The notes under the pieces: model-generated
The model's input: only the letters and a program-made list of their open reading frames with translations
Database searches by the model: none
Told to the model about the DNA's origin: nothing
Shown here: one piece after another, positions 42,544-52,793 of the stretch
Position numbering within the stretch: position 1 is the stretch's first letter
Layout of the letters: the number at the start of each line of letters is the position of its first letter
Program-made: the position numbers and the translations under genes
Source of the DNA: Exophiala sp. HKRS030
Lineage: Eukaryota; Ascomycota; Eurotiomycetes; Chaetothyriales; Herpotrichiellaceae
Length of the DNA: 64,000 bases
Direction: 5' to 3'
Assembly (NCBI GenBank): GCA_023897205.1
Contig: JAHWDD010000005.1
Coordinates: 1,860,001-1,924,000 of the forward strand

Positions 42544-45120
42544 ATGGAAGATCAAAGCAGCATCAATGAGCATGCAGGCCATGCAGAACGGCTGTGTGAG
42601 AACCCGGGGCCCTCAGGGACGGCCACGCCAACTTTGATGAATGCCATGTCTCCCAAAGAACCATCCTCGACGTTACAAGTTGAGCATGGCCGACAATCGA
42701 CACCAAGCCGTCCTTTGATGACAGCGACATCTGAGCAAGTACTGGAAGGCCGAGTCTTCCATCCTGATGCATCCATCATCCTTATTGGAATTCGAGCCTC
42801 TGGCAAAAGGTCATTGGGGTTTATCGCGGCAACTGCTCTCGGTAGAAGGTTTATAACTGAAGATCACTACTTCCAGAGCTTCAACGGTCTTTCTCGTCAA
42901 GAATACCTCCGAGTCCATGGAAGCGAGCAATTTCACAGACAGGATATTGCAACCTCAAAGCAAATGCTAGAGGAGAACAAATATGGATGTGTCATCGACT
43001 GTGGCTTGGGAAGTCTGACCAGCAGCCTCCAGGACTATCTGAGACAACTCAGCCAGACAAATCCTGTTATATTCATTCTCAGAGACATGGACCGAATACA
43101 AGGGTTGCTTAAACTCGATGAACGCTCAGCAAAACTGCTCGAGAATGGGAATTCTACACACAGGAAATGCTCAAACTACGAATATTTCAACCTAGAAGAC
43201 GAGTCCATGGCCAGATCTACCGAATCCGACGACGCAGATCGTGCTTCGCCTAACTATTCGTTCAGGCTTCGCCATGCACAGGCAGATTTTTCTTCGTTCG
43301 TACGTTTGATTACGGGAACGAGAGCACAGCAGTCGAGCAATGATTCGCCCTTCTCTCTAGCTGTCCCAGTCGAACAACGCACATATACATACGCAATCGA
43401 GGTCAAACTCTCAAATTACATGGATGGGCAGATCGACTTTGCAGCCCTGGAATCTGCCGGTGATGTCACAGAAATCTATGTTGATGTCTGGAATTCTACT
43501 GCGACAAGGGCCCTCAGCAAGCTAGTTGGGATGGCTAGAAGAACACTTGATCTACCTATTCTACTCTCTGTCACTGCCACACTTGCGGACGCAAGCAGCA
43601 ATACCTACCTGAATATCATCAAACATGGATTTCGTCTGGGAGTGGAATATTTGTCAGTCAATTTGGAACTTGATGATCATACACTTGCGCACATCAAAGC
43701 AATGAAAGGCTACACTAAGCTTGTCGCTACTTATGCCCCTAGATCTTCTACAAAGCAGGGGTGGAAAGACCCTATCTGGAGGACAATGCTCAACCGTGCA
43801 GTCGCTGAAGGCTTCAACATGATCCGATTTCTCAATGTCCCACAGTCTCGATTGGATAACGATTCCATAATCTGGTTCTCTGAAGAAATGAAAGACCTTC
43901 AATCCAAACTCGTCATCTCGGCATTCAATGTCGGTGCATTAGGACGCACATCACAAATATTGAATCCGATACTGACCTCTGTGACACATGCTTCCCTGCC
44001 ACGACCACTAATGCTTCAGTTTCAGCCTTTGCTATCCTCGAAGGAAATCATCGGTGCTCTTTTTGATATTCATGTCTTTGACAGCCTCAAGTTTTACGTC
44101 TTGGGAGCGAACGTATCAGGGTCACTGTCACCATCAATGCATAATGCAGCATACGAGTTTCACGGTCTTCGTCACACTTGCATAACAATGAATATCACAT
44201 CATGGCAAGATGCGGAAGAGTTAGCCAAGGACGACAGCTTGTGCGGTTTGAGCATAGTCCAGCCATACAAAGTCAGAATTTTCCCCCATTTATCATCATG
44301 CAGCGGTCACGCAAGAGCTATTGGTGCCGTCAATACTATAGTGCCACTACGGGCCGATACCTCAGGAAAAGTCCCTTCTGTCCAGATTCAGGCACAGGAG
44401 AGGAATCGTGCCGGACCAATCAAAGATTGGTACGGAGAAAACACCGACTTCAGAGGCATCATGACCTGTATTAATCGAAGCCTGTCGCCTCGCAATTCTA
44501 TCCAACCAAAATCCACAGCTCTTGTGGTCGGTGCAGGAGGAATGGCTCGAGCTGCTGTCTATGCTATGCTACAACTGGGATGCAAGAACATATTTATTTA
44601 CAACAGAACCCTTCCGAATACGAAAGCTGTGGCTGATCATTTTAACGGCTGGGCCAGGTCTCAAGCGAAGGTGAATGGAGCTGAGTTTACGCCATCAGAT
44701 CCTGTCAAGGTGCTTAAGTCGACAAGCGAGGACTGGCCTGGGGGTTTCTCTCCTCCCACAATCGTGGTGTCATGCGTAACGCACGAGCTGCTCGACGGGA
44801 AACCCGGCGCAGATTTTGAGTTGCCAGAGTCGTGGATGCAGTCGCCTAGCGGAGGTGTTATCCTTGAAATGGCTTACATGACCAAAGAAACGCCCCTAGT
44901 CAAACAGATGAGGTCCTTCCGCGAGTCCACTGGCCGGCCGTGGGTCATTGTCGGCGGCATCGAGGCATTAATTGAACAAGCAACGGTCCAATTCGAAACT
45001 TTGACTGGCAGAAAGGCTCCAAAACGTTGTATGGCCAAGGCAGCATGGGATGCAATCCAGAAGAACACTTCATACCTTGTCGATGGCGAAGAGTATTTCA
45101 GTGACCGTGGTGCAGGCTAA
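42544..45120 (+). CDS. qutR: Quinate repressor QutR/QA-1S-like (AROM-derived)
   Basis: Repressor thought to bind QutA when quinate is absent. Intronless, 858 residues, homologous to the last three domains of the pentafunctional AROM enzyme. A shikimate-kinase-like domain begins near residue 75 with P-loop GIRASGKRS. A type I dehydroquinase-like domain covers roughly residues 270-500. A shikimate-dehydrogenase-like domain runs from about residue 515 to the end, with FYVLGANVSGSLSPSMHN, ENTDFRGIM and LVVGAGGMARAAVYAML. The dehydroquinase part lacks the SWHD phrase with the catalytic His seen in AROM (ATYAPRS at that place), in line with loss of activity. The N-terminal 70 residues are Ser/Pro-rich. 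It converges with qutB, 90 bp apart. Confidence 0.93.
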   Translation: MEDQSSINEHAGHAERLCENPGPSGTATPTLMNAMSPKEPSSTLQVEHGRQSTPSRPLMTATSEQVLEGRVFHPDASIILIGIRASGKRSLGFIAATALGRRFITEDHYFQSFNGLSRQEYLRVHGSEQFHRQDIATSKQMLEENKYGCVIDCGLGSLTSSLQDYLRQLSQTNPVIFILRDMDRIQGLLKLDERSAKLLENGNSTHRKCSNYEYFNLEDESMARSTESDDADRASPNYSFRLRHAQADFSSFVRLITGTRAQQSSNDSPFSLAVPVEQRTYTYAIEVKLSNYMDGQIDFAALESAGDVTEIYVDVWNSTATRALSKLVGMARRTLDLPILLSVTATLADASSNTYLNIIKHGFRLGVEYLSVNLELDDHTLAHIKAMKGYTKLVATYAPRSSTKQGWKDPIWRTMLNRAVAEGFNMIRFLNVPQSRLDNDSIIWFSEEMKDLQSKLVISAFNVGALGRTSQILNPILTSVTHASLPRPLMLQFQPLLSSKEIIGALFDIHVFDSLKFYVLGANVSGSLSPSMHNAAYEFHGLRHTCITMNITSWQDAEELAKDDSLCGLSIVQPYKVRIFPHLSSCSGHARAIGAVNTIVPLRADTSGKVPSVQIQAQERNRAGPIKDWYGENTDFRGIMTCINRSLSPRNSIQPKSTALVVGAGGMARAAVYAMLQLGCKNIFIYNRTLPNTKAVADHFNGWARSQAKVNGAEFTPSDPVKVLKSTSEDWPGGFSPPTIVVSCVTHELLDGKPGADFELPESWMQSPSGGVILEMAYMTKETPLVKQMRSFRESTGRPWVIVGGIEALIEQATVQFETLTGRKAPKRCMAKAAWDAIQKNTSYLVDGEEYFSDRGAG

Positions 45121-45210
45121 AGCGAAAAGCCTAGGCCGATTCTTCTATGTCCTGGCGCGATGCTTGTCCAGTAACACAAGCTCTTGGAAGTTCACCGGAG
45201 ATCTTCTACG

Positions 45211-46176
45211 TCAGTGTGGTATCTTCATCCTGTCCTGGACCATCCGTCTTGCGACGCTTCTCAGTGTGCCGTCGATTTCGAGGCCTGTCCACATAACGGC
45301 TTGCGCAAAGCCCTGTCCGAGCATTGCTTCAATTCCTCCGATCAATTGCCAGCCTGACTCCAATGCAAGTCGGGAGATGCCAGTGTCCGGTGACGGGTGA
45401 TAACACATTTCTAGCAAAGCACCCTTCTCGCCGCCATTGAGGAAAATCTTCAAAATCTCTCGAATCGTCTTTTCATTCTCCGTAACAGGTGGGAAGTCGG
45501 GAACCGCGCTCACAACGGCTCCTGGGGCGCGCACACTCCTCGCTTGTGCGGTTGTTGATATGTGGATCAGATCATTTGCTGTTCCGTTTCTGCGGCACTC
45601 TTCAAGCACAGATTCGACCTCGCTCGTGTCTCGATTGATGATATAGATCGGTGAGCAGCCCAAGAATCTTTGCAGTGCATAAATGGCTGCCCTGCATGTA
45701 CCACCGCCACCCACAACAAGGCCAGGTTTTCCACGATACTGAGGATTTTTCACATTTGTGGTGAAGGCGTCACGAATACCCACGCAGTCAGTATTGGTAC
45801 CGCAGTATATTCGAGAACCATCGGCTGCTGTTTTGAAGAAAATGGTATTAATGGCGCCGATAGCTTTGCCTTCCTCGGTCAACTCATCGAGGTATGGGAT
45901 GACAGCGACTTTAAATGGCATAGTGACACCACTGCCCATGCATTTTGCATCTTTCTTGAGATACTTAATAAACCCATCAAGGTCAGTTGTCTCGTATAGG
46001 CACTGAGCCCAATTCTTTCCCCATGTCGAATATATAGTCCGGTGCAACTCAGGTGAACGGGAATGTGCAATCGGATTTCCCACCAGATATGCAACCCGAT
46101 CATACGACGAGGTGTCTGGCAGTGGAAGCAACTTGGCCATAATGACACTCTTTGATTTGACTGTGTCTTCCTTCAA
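45211..46176 (-). CDS. qutB: Quinate/shikimate dehydrogenase QutB/QA-3-like
   Basis: Oxidises quinate to 3-dehydroquinate (and shikimate to 3-dehydroshikimate) with NAD in the cytosol. Single exon, 321 residues, or 309 from the Met at 46140 (MAKLLPLPD), which may be the true start. The substrate domain has YLVGNPIAHSRSPELHRTIY, with the Ser-x-Ser-Pro substrate clamp; GSGVTMPFKVAV, with the catalytic Lys; and GTNTDCVGIRDAF, with the catalytic Asp. The dinucleotide-binding glycine motif is GLVVGGGGTCRAAIYALQ. The C-terminus MWTGLEIDG is typical. It lies inside the quinate cluster between qutR and qutD. Confidence 0.94.
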   Translation of the reverse strand: MKEDTVKSKSVIMAKLLPLPDTSSYDRVAYLVGNPIAHSRSPELHRTIYSTWGKNWAQCLYETTDLDGFIKYLKKDAKCMGSGVTMPFKVAVIPYLDELTEEGKAIGAINTIFFKTAADGSRIYCGTNTDCVGIRDAFTTNVKNPQYRGKPGLVVGGGGTCRAAIYALQRFLGCSPIYIINRDTSEVESVLEECRRNGTANDLIHISTTAQARSVRAPGAVVSAVPDFPPVTENEKTIREILKIFLNGGEKGALLEMCYHPSPDTGISRLALESGWQLIGGIEAMLGQGFAQAVMWTGLEIDGTLRSVARRMVQDRMKIPH

Positions 46177-46829
46177 TCCTAAAGTCCTTTCGGGTTTTGA
46201 AAAGGACGCTTCTGAACAAAATACGACTCCCAGGATGAGAGTGCAGCTTCAATATGCACAGTCAAATAGTAGCGAACAAGTGTACGACGGTGCTGTTCCG
46301 ATATCACCACGGTCCAGCCAACAGCTTTACTTGGTGAACAGTGAAATCAGAATGGAAGCGCTCATAGCCGACGGGAGATCATCCGATGCAGGATTGTCAA
46401 GGTCTCGCTCAAACTCAGCCCCTCGAGGTCGTCAGCACTGGAGAAACTCCGGTGTGTGGATAAGTTTTCTTCCGCCATCAATAGCCGACTCAGGACGAGA
46501 ATTGCTTGCAAGTTGATTGGCCGAGTCTCCAGATCTTCAAGCACCTTGCCGTTGAACTGCTAATCCCTGTCGACCTCTGCGAATCTGGTGTTGTGGAGGA
46601 GGGTGAGCTGGGGAAAAAACTTCTCAAGTGAGCTGCTGCTCCGTCTCCTCGCAATTAGCTCCGCGATTCAAAGACTTTGAATGATGAAGTTTATACTTCG
46701 TTCCTGACCACATATATTAAGGTGTTCCCCCGGCCAGTCCTGACACCCCGGGGCTATTGTCTTCCTCAGATCCCAATTGCTATAACGCATTTTTCGCCAC
46801 AAGCCGTAGGTGGTATTCAGCGAGTCACA
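46177..46829. promoter_or_regulatory. Divergent qutB-qutD promoter with a possible activator site
   Basis: About 0.65 kb. GGATAAGTTTTCTTCC at 46458..46473 matches 13 of 16 positions of the QA-1F consensus GGRTAARYRYTTATCC, including the whole left half, midway between the two start codons. Confidence 0.5.
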
Positions 46830-48613
46830 ATGGGTCTCCTTACCTTGGTCGAGGACCGCCCGACGCCGAAAAGTGTCTACAACTGGCGAGTGTACTTCTC
46901 TGCTGCCGTTGCTGGTTCTGCCGCCATGATGATCGGCTACGACAGCGCCTTCATCGGAGGCACTATCGCCTTGTCGTCTTTCAGAGAGGAATTCAGTTTC
47001 GATAAGATGTCTGATTCTCATGTCAACCTGGTCAGTGCCAACGTTGTGTCCTGCTACCAGGCGGGTGCATTCTTCGGAGCGTTCTTCGCCTATCCAGCTG
47101 GTCATTTCCTAGGTCGCAAGATTGGTCTCCTCATTTCCGCTACTGTCTTTATTCTCGGTGCCGGGCTCATGTTGGGTGCCAACAGTCAACGCGGCCTTGG
47201 ACTGATCTACGCTGGTCGAGTTCTCGCTGGTCTTGGAATAGGTGCTGCATCTAACCTGTCTCCCATTTACTGCTCTGAGATTGCTCCTCCCGCGATTCGA
47301 GGGCGTCTGGTGGGATTGTATGAATTAAGGTGAGTCTCAATATCCTGCTTTTTCTCTCACCAAGGCGACTGACACTCTATGGCTTAGCTGGCAAATTGGC
47401 GGTCTTGTCGGATTCTGGATCAACTACGGCGTCAGCGAGAATCTCCCTCCCTCCCACAAGCAATGGCTTATCCCATTCGGCATTCAACTCGTACCTGCTG
47501 GACTACTACTCGCAGGAGCGCTGGTCATCAAAGAATCTCCACGTTGGCTCTTCACCCGTAGCCGGCGTGAAGAAGGGATCAAGACATTGTGCTGGCTCCG
47601 TCAACTTCCCGCCGACCATGTCTACATGCAAGAGGAAATCATGGCGGTGGACAATGCGATTGAACACCAGCGCAGCACGGTCGGTCTCGGCTTTTGGCAC
47701 CCATTCCGAGCCGTCTTCACCAACCGCCGGACCACGTACCGCTTCCTCCTGGGTGGGTCGCTCTTCATGTGGCAGAATGCCTGTGGAATTAACGCCATCA
47801 ACTATTACTCTCCCACGGTGTTCAAATCCATCGGCGTCCGTGGCACCAACACGTCTCTTTTGACGACCGGAATCTTTGGCGTCATCAAGACCGTTCTCAC
47901 CTTGGTCTGGCTCTTTTTCTTGATCGACAAATTGGGCCGCCGGACCTTGCTGATCTGGGGAGCTTTCCTAGGAGGTTTGTGCATGTGGTATATCGGTGGG
48001 TATATCGCCGTGGCGGATCCTTCTTCCAAGGTCGATCAGAACAGTGGCATGTCAGGAGGAGGCATCTCGGCGATGTTCTTCTTTTATCTCTGGACGGCCA
48101 TCTATTCACCATCTTGGAACGGCACACCTTGGGTTCTCAACTCGGAGATGTTCGATCAGGGTGTACGTACACTTGCACAAGCCTTTGCCGCTGCGAACAA
48201 TTGGTTCTGGGTAAGTTTTGCTCTCTCTCCCGCTTTTGTCAAGATTCGACCATTTCCGGCAAAAGATGTGGAATCGCAGAGATCAAATACTAATGAATGG
48301 GTCGTTACAGAATTTCATCGTCGCTCGATTCACCCCGCAAATGTTCGCCAGCATGTCATACGGCGTTTACTTTTTCTTTGCATCCCTCATGCTCATCGCC
48401 TCGGTCTATGTCTTTTTCCTCGTACCCGAGACCAAAGGTGTCCCTCTTGAGGCCATGGACCGCCTCTTCAGTCGAGAGTGGCCTGCCAGAAAGGCACACA
48501 AGGCAGTCTTGGAGGAATTGCGCATTCAGGATCAAGATTTCCGGAGACTGAGTATACACGAGGAAAAATCAGCGGTTGAGCAGCGCGAGGACTCTGGTGT
48601 TGAAAAGGTGTAG
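46830..48613 (+). CDS. qutD: Quinate permease QutD/QA-Y-like
   Basis: Sugar-porter-family MFS protein that imports quinate. Exons 46830..47329, 47388..48210 and 48311..48613 give 541 residues. The start MGLLTLVEDRPTPKSVYNWR is the usual QutD opening, so Met 46830 is preferred over the in-frame Met at 46677. About 12 membrane segments; GYDSAFIGGTIAL in segment 1, GRVLAGLGIGAASNLSPIYC, ESPRWLFTRSRREEG at the central loop, WQNACGINAINYYSPTVF, and VPETKGVPLEAMDRLF after segment 12. The C-terminal 60 residues are hydrophilic and acidic, perhaps a turnover signal. It is divergent from qutB, so both probably answer to QutA. Confidence 0.95.
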
Positions 48614-49086
48614 GCTTCAGCGAGTCGACAGAGTTCATTTGGTGTACATTGTGCAGTGTTCACAGTTTTGACAGTCATGGGCGACGGATCCTCGAAAAGG
48701 GGTTTACTTGGTCAAACAAGCATGTCATGTCATGCATGTTTTGAGTACTTGGAAAACAAGATAGCGTTTCAAGAAGAACAATTCCGCCCCTGGAATACTT
48801 GTCTCTTTTCAAGATTAACAAAGAATACCTTTCCTATAGTACGTACCCATCGCCCTGCAGGACAACAGAAACTTTCTTAGTGATATACTGGAAGGTTTAT
48901 CCTCGTGTATAATTTCTCTCGTATACAATCTTCGTCGGAACATCAGCAAGGTAGACCCGTCCTGTTAGACACATATACATCTTGGAAGTATCCATATCAA
49001 ATCGAAAAACCTCGGCTGCTTTTTCGACTTTTCTCACGATATCCCACACGCGGCCTTTGCTTGTAGCCTTTGCTTGTAGCTTTTAC
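48614..49086. other. Convergent intergenic region
   Basis: About 0.47 kb between the qutD and qutE stops. A small tandem duplication of CCTTTGCTTGTAG lies at about 49054-49079. No gene seen. Confidence 0.6.
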
Positions 49087-49632
49087 TCAGCTCTTTGCAC
49101 TACCGTCCTGGGCGCCTTCTTTCTCTCTCTCCTTCTCTTCCACGTCCCACTTTTGAGCCCAAAACTCCAAGGCTGCAATATACCCGTAGGCACCCAGCCC
49201 CATAATCACCCCCTGAGCCTTGTCACTGAAATAACTGTGGGCCCGAAATGGTTCCCTGGCGTGGACGTTCGAAATGTGTACCTCGACGAACGGTAAAGAA
49301 GTGGCCAGCAAAGCGTCCCTTATGGCGACGCTGGTGTGGGTGAACGCCGCAGGGTTGATGATGACTCCAGTGAAGGCCGTCTTTTGCCGTGGCGAGAAGT
49401 GTGAATGTAAAAAATCGACAATGGCACCTTCGTGGTTCGACTGAAAAGGGACGATTGTGATTCCCATGGATTGAGCTCTGGACTTTACATTTTCCACAAT
49501 GTCAGATAGGGTGGTCGAGCCATAAATCCCTGGTTCCCGGGTACCCAACAGGTTGAGGTTCGGACCATTGATGAGTAGGACTTTTCGTGGTGACGGCGAC
49601 GAAGGAGTATTGTCTTTTTGAATCGAAGTCAT
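49087..49632 (-). CDS. qutE: Catabolic type II 3-dehydroquinase QutE/QA-2-like
   Basis: Dehydrates 3-dehydroquinate to 3-dehydroshikimate. Single exon; 181 residues from the Met at 49632 (MTSIQKDN). The frame continues upstream to a Met at 49731, but those 33 residues are not conserved-looking. The type II signature is intact: [20 protein letters not shown], whose Arg and Tyr are the active-site residues; [34 protein letters not shown]; and [20 protein letters not shown] with the catalytic His. The C-terminal 25 residues are charged (KEREKEG). Type II in a fungus is the inducible catabolic form, unlike the type I domain of AROM. Confidence 0.95.
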   Translation of the reverse strand: MTSIQKDNTPSSPSPRKVLLINGPNLNLLGTREPGIYGSTTLSDIVENVKSRAQSMGITIVPFQSNHEGAIVDFLHSHFSPRQKTAFTGVIINPAAFTHTSVAIRDALLATSLPFVEVHISNVHAREPFRAHSYFSDKAQGVIMGLGAYGYIAALEFWAQKWDVEEKEREKEGAQDGSAKS

Positions 49633-50258
49633 TTTGATGATCTTGTAATCCGTGTACGGAGTAGTATCAGATCTGTAATCCTTGGGTAGGTATCCGTAAG
49701 GCGAGTGTCGTAGTGGCGATGACGGATCCAAACCATATACCTACCTAGGTCGGTACTTTCTCACAGCAGTATGTGTTATTCTTCATCACCCGTACTTACC
49801 TACTTATTGCCGAGACGAGTGATCGGTTCGGATCTTGTTGATACAGGTATACGGTCCAAACGAAATCGTCCGCGTCCAATGGGGGAGTCAAAAACAAAGG
49901 TGTGGGAGAGTGAGCAGCAGCCGGCAGAAGACTCGTCCGATGAATGAGGCAGGGTTCCCCCCTTAGTGTAGGAAGATGCCCGCGCGTGTCTCAATAAACC
50001 AAGAACCGAATTTTCTCGGTACATCATTGACCGGGGGGCCGGCGATAAGCGCCATAATTGCATCATCGAGAAAGCCCATAGGATACCACCTTGTAGGTAC
50101 CTCACTGTGCCTAAGTTAGGCGTACGAGTTATGGGTACCGCAGGCCATCTCTAGCCTGCAGCACCTCCCGTAAAGCTTCCAAGACACATTCAACCCATAA
50201 CGGCAGCAATACACAATTTCGCATGTGACTTTAAAATATAGACGCCACGGTACCAAAG
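49633..50258. promoter_or_regulatory. Divergent qutE-qutG promoter
   Basis: About 0.63 kb. Contains TACGGAGTA at 49655..49663 and TACCTAGGT at 49742..49750. No clear 16-bp QutA-type dyad was found by eye. Confidence 0.5.
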
Positions 50259-51415
50259 ATGACCGGATCAAATCAATACGACATATCAGACGTCGAATTG
50301 AGTGAAATCTATTCATTCGCCATTCAATTGGCCAAAAATGCTGGAACCATCTTACTCGATAGTCTTCAACAACGACGACAAGATGAATTTGATGACAACG
50401 ACAACGACAAGAACGAAACCCAGGATAGTACCAATAGTACAAACGTTCCCGAGGAATTGATCATGGAAGAAAAGTTAAACTCTGTCGACATTGTAACAAA
50501 AACCGACAACGGTATGTACACGTCTTTTTTTTTAGTGTTTTGCAAGACGTGAGAACAGAAAGAAACTGACTGTCTTTGCTGGTAGAAGTTGAAGAATTTA
50601 TCCATTCGAGTATACGCCAAAAGTACCCTTTGCACGCCTTTGTAGGCGAAGAAACGTATTCCAGAGGTTCTTCGAAAGAGTACCTCGTCACCGACGAACA
50701 ACCGACATGGATCGTCGACCCATTGGACGGGACGGTCAATTTCACGCACGGGTTCCCCATGTTTTGCGTCAGCATAGCTTTGGTGCTGAACCAAAAACCC
50801 GTCGTGGGTGTCATTTACGCGCCTTTGCTGAACCAAACGTTTTCGGCTTGTAAAGGGAAAGGGGCTTGGTTGAACGAGACGACCAGGTTGCCGTTGCTCG
50901 GGTCGAGGGGGGTGGGACCCATCCCGAAAAACGCTCCTTCAAAATGTATATTCTCTTGCGAGTGGGGCAAAGACAGAAGGGACACACCGGACGGTAACCT
51001 ACACCGGAAAGTCGACAGTTTCATCAACATGGCGGCGGAGGTTGGCGGTCGGGGCGGAAAGGGTGGGATGGTGCACGGCGTGAGGAGTCTGGGGAGTGCC
51101 ACGATGGACCTGGCCTACACGGCCATGGGCGCCTTTGACGTCTGGTGGGAAGGTGGTTGTTGGGAGTGGGACGTCGCCGCGGGTATCTGTCTGTTGGAAG
51201 AGGCCGGTGGGCTGGTCACGACGGCCAACCCTCCACCAGACGACATCGACACGGCAACCATCGAAGATGCCAGATTGGGGGGACGTTTGTATCTCGCCAT
51301 TCGACCTGCCGCGGACACCGTCGGAGGAGAGACGGGACGGCAAGGGCAGGAAAGATTGGTGAGAGAGGTTTGGCGGAGAGTACGGCGTTTAGACTATTCG
51401 AGACCAGGAGCATGA
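50259..51415 (+). CDS. qutG: QutG/QA-X-like inositol monophosphatase-family protein
   Basis: Member of the Mg-dependent inositol monophosphatase family that is carried in fungal quinate clusters; its role in quinate use has not been settled. Exons 50259..50511 and 50586..51415 give 360 residues. Metal-binding motifs are complete: FVGEETYS (Glu pair), WIVDPLDGTVNFTHGFP, and WWEGGCWEWDVAAGICLLEEAGG. An insertion rich in Asp, Asn and Gln occurs near residues 40-65 (NDNDKNETQDSTNSTN). Because all metal ligands are present, the protein should be an active phosphatase, though its substrate is unknown. It is divergent from qutE and convergent with qutC. Confidence 0.92.
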
Positions 51416-51701
51416 ATGGAAGAAAAAGAATTCGATTGAAAAGTAAATGTGTATATACGTAGATCATAAACCTTTGTCGAGACAAATCCAGGTCCGAACC
51501 ATGCAGGAGGCGCTATGCACTAAGAGTATCATCATTGTCCCTCTCTTCAATTCTAGGATGGACCACAACGCCCAGATATGTTCTCATCTCTTTGACTCTC
51601 GAGGGGACGACGATAGCGATGTGGCACTGGGAGGAGTAGAGCTCGAACTTTTCGGCATACCGGTCAGCTTTGCACCTTGTGATAACGGCGAGACCCTGCA
51701 C

Positions 51702-52793
51702 TTACAGACTAGCATTGCGTGAGACATTTGTCGAGCCATTCCAATGCATATGCTCTTCCAATTTAGACCAAGAAATCGCCGCACGTCTGGCATGCTCTTC
51801 CGGGACTCCCTTGCCAGGCTGATTTGCAGATTCCGAGAAGAACTCGAATGATATGGGTCCTCTGTAACCCGCCTCACAGATCGCCTCGAGGATCTCTAGG
51901 ACTGGCAGATAACCAGGTTCTTCGAACGGAAAGAGTCTGGCATTTCTCGACCACGACAGACGGGCCTTTTGCTCAGGATGGTACCACTTGTGGCCAGGTA
52001 CCAATGGTTGATCAAGTCGTTCGCCGTCGCAGACCTCGACATAAAAGACCTTCTCGACGGCGCTTGAGAGTTCCGAACGAAGCTTTGCAATTGTCTCCCG
52101 CGTGTCCTCGTATGAATTGGATGTCATGCCTGTGACGGAGGCCGGATCTGCAAAGACACGGCCGGCAATATTAAAAGTATCTAGACAAGTGCCAAAGTTT
52201 GGCCTGTCAACCTCCCTCACAATCGACCACGCAGCATCCCAAGTATCGACATGCGTACCCCAACAAAGAGCCTCGTATGCAAACCGCACCGGAGGCTTAC
52301 TTCGTAGGCCAACATCAGCTACTTCTCTCAGATCCGCGACAATCCTTTCCCGAGACCCAGAACATTGGAGTTCAGGGAGGAAATTCGAAGGTATCTGAAT
52401 GAGGTCTGTTTCGAGGATATGAGCAAGTCTGATCCAGAAGTGTAGCTTTTCGATCGCCGCCGTATGCGCAGTCGTGTCGATCAAGCCATCGTAATGCATA
52501 AAAGGTTGAAGGCAAAGTATTTCCACTTGATATTGAACGCATAGTTCTTGAATGTACCGGGCAGCGGCGAGCTGCTTTTCTTGTTGTTCGGTCGACCGTG
52601 TAAAGGATGTGCCAGCGGGCAAAGGTGGGTGGGAGCGTGGGAGATTGTTGGCAACACCTTCGAGATCCTCAAAGAACAGTTCTACAGTTCCGAAGCCATA
52701 CTGATGGCATAGACTGATCTTAAGATCAAGGCTGTGGTGCCAGGCTCTCCCCAAGGATTGTGAAGCAATGGCAGGAACAAATTCGGATTTCAT
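51702..52793 (-). CDS. qutC: 3-dehydroshikimate dehydratase QutC/QA-4-like
   Basis: Converts 3-dehydroshikimate to protocatechuate, which leaves the cluster for the beta-ketoadipate route. Single exon; 363 residues from the Met at 52793 (MKSEFVPAIASQSLG). A Met 22 codons upstream at 52859 would add a hydrophobic leader not expected for this cytosolic enzyme. It has the xylose-isomerase-like TIM-barrel fold: YGFGTVELFFEDLEG near the start, LQPFMHYDGL, FAYEALCWGTHVDTW with a probable metal Glu, FGTCLDTFNIAGRVFADP with the Asp, and GPISFEFFSE with the final Glu. These acidic residues and the His of the barrel bind the divalent metal. It ends the quinate cluster. Confidence 0.95.
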   Translation of the reverse strand: MKSEFVPAIASQSLGRAWHHSLDLKISLCHQYGFGTVELFFEDLEGVANNLPRSHPPLPAGTSFTRSTEQQEKQLAAARYIQELCVQYQVEILCLQPFMHYDGLIDTTAHTAAIEKLHFWIRLAHILETDLIQIPSNFLPELQCSGSRERIVADLREVADVGLRSKPPVRFAYEALCWGTHVDTWDAAWSIVREVDRPNFGTCLDTFNIAGRVFADPASVTGMTSNSYEDTRETIAKLRSELSSAVEKVFYVEVCDGERLDQPLVPGHKWYHPEQKARLSWSRNARLFPFEEPGYLPVLEILEAICEAGYRGPISFEFFSESANQPGKGVPEEHARRAAISWSKLEEHMHWNGSTNVSRNASL

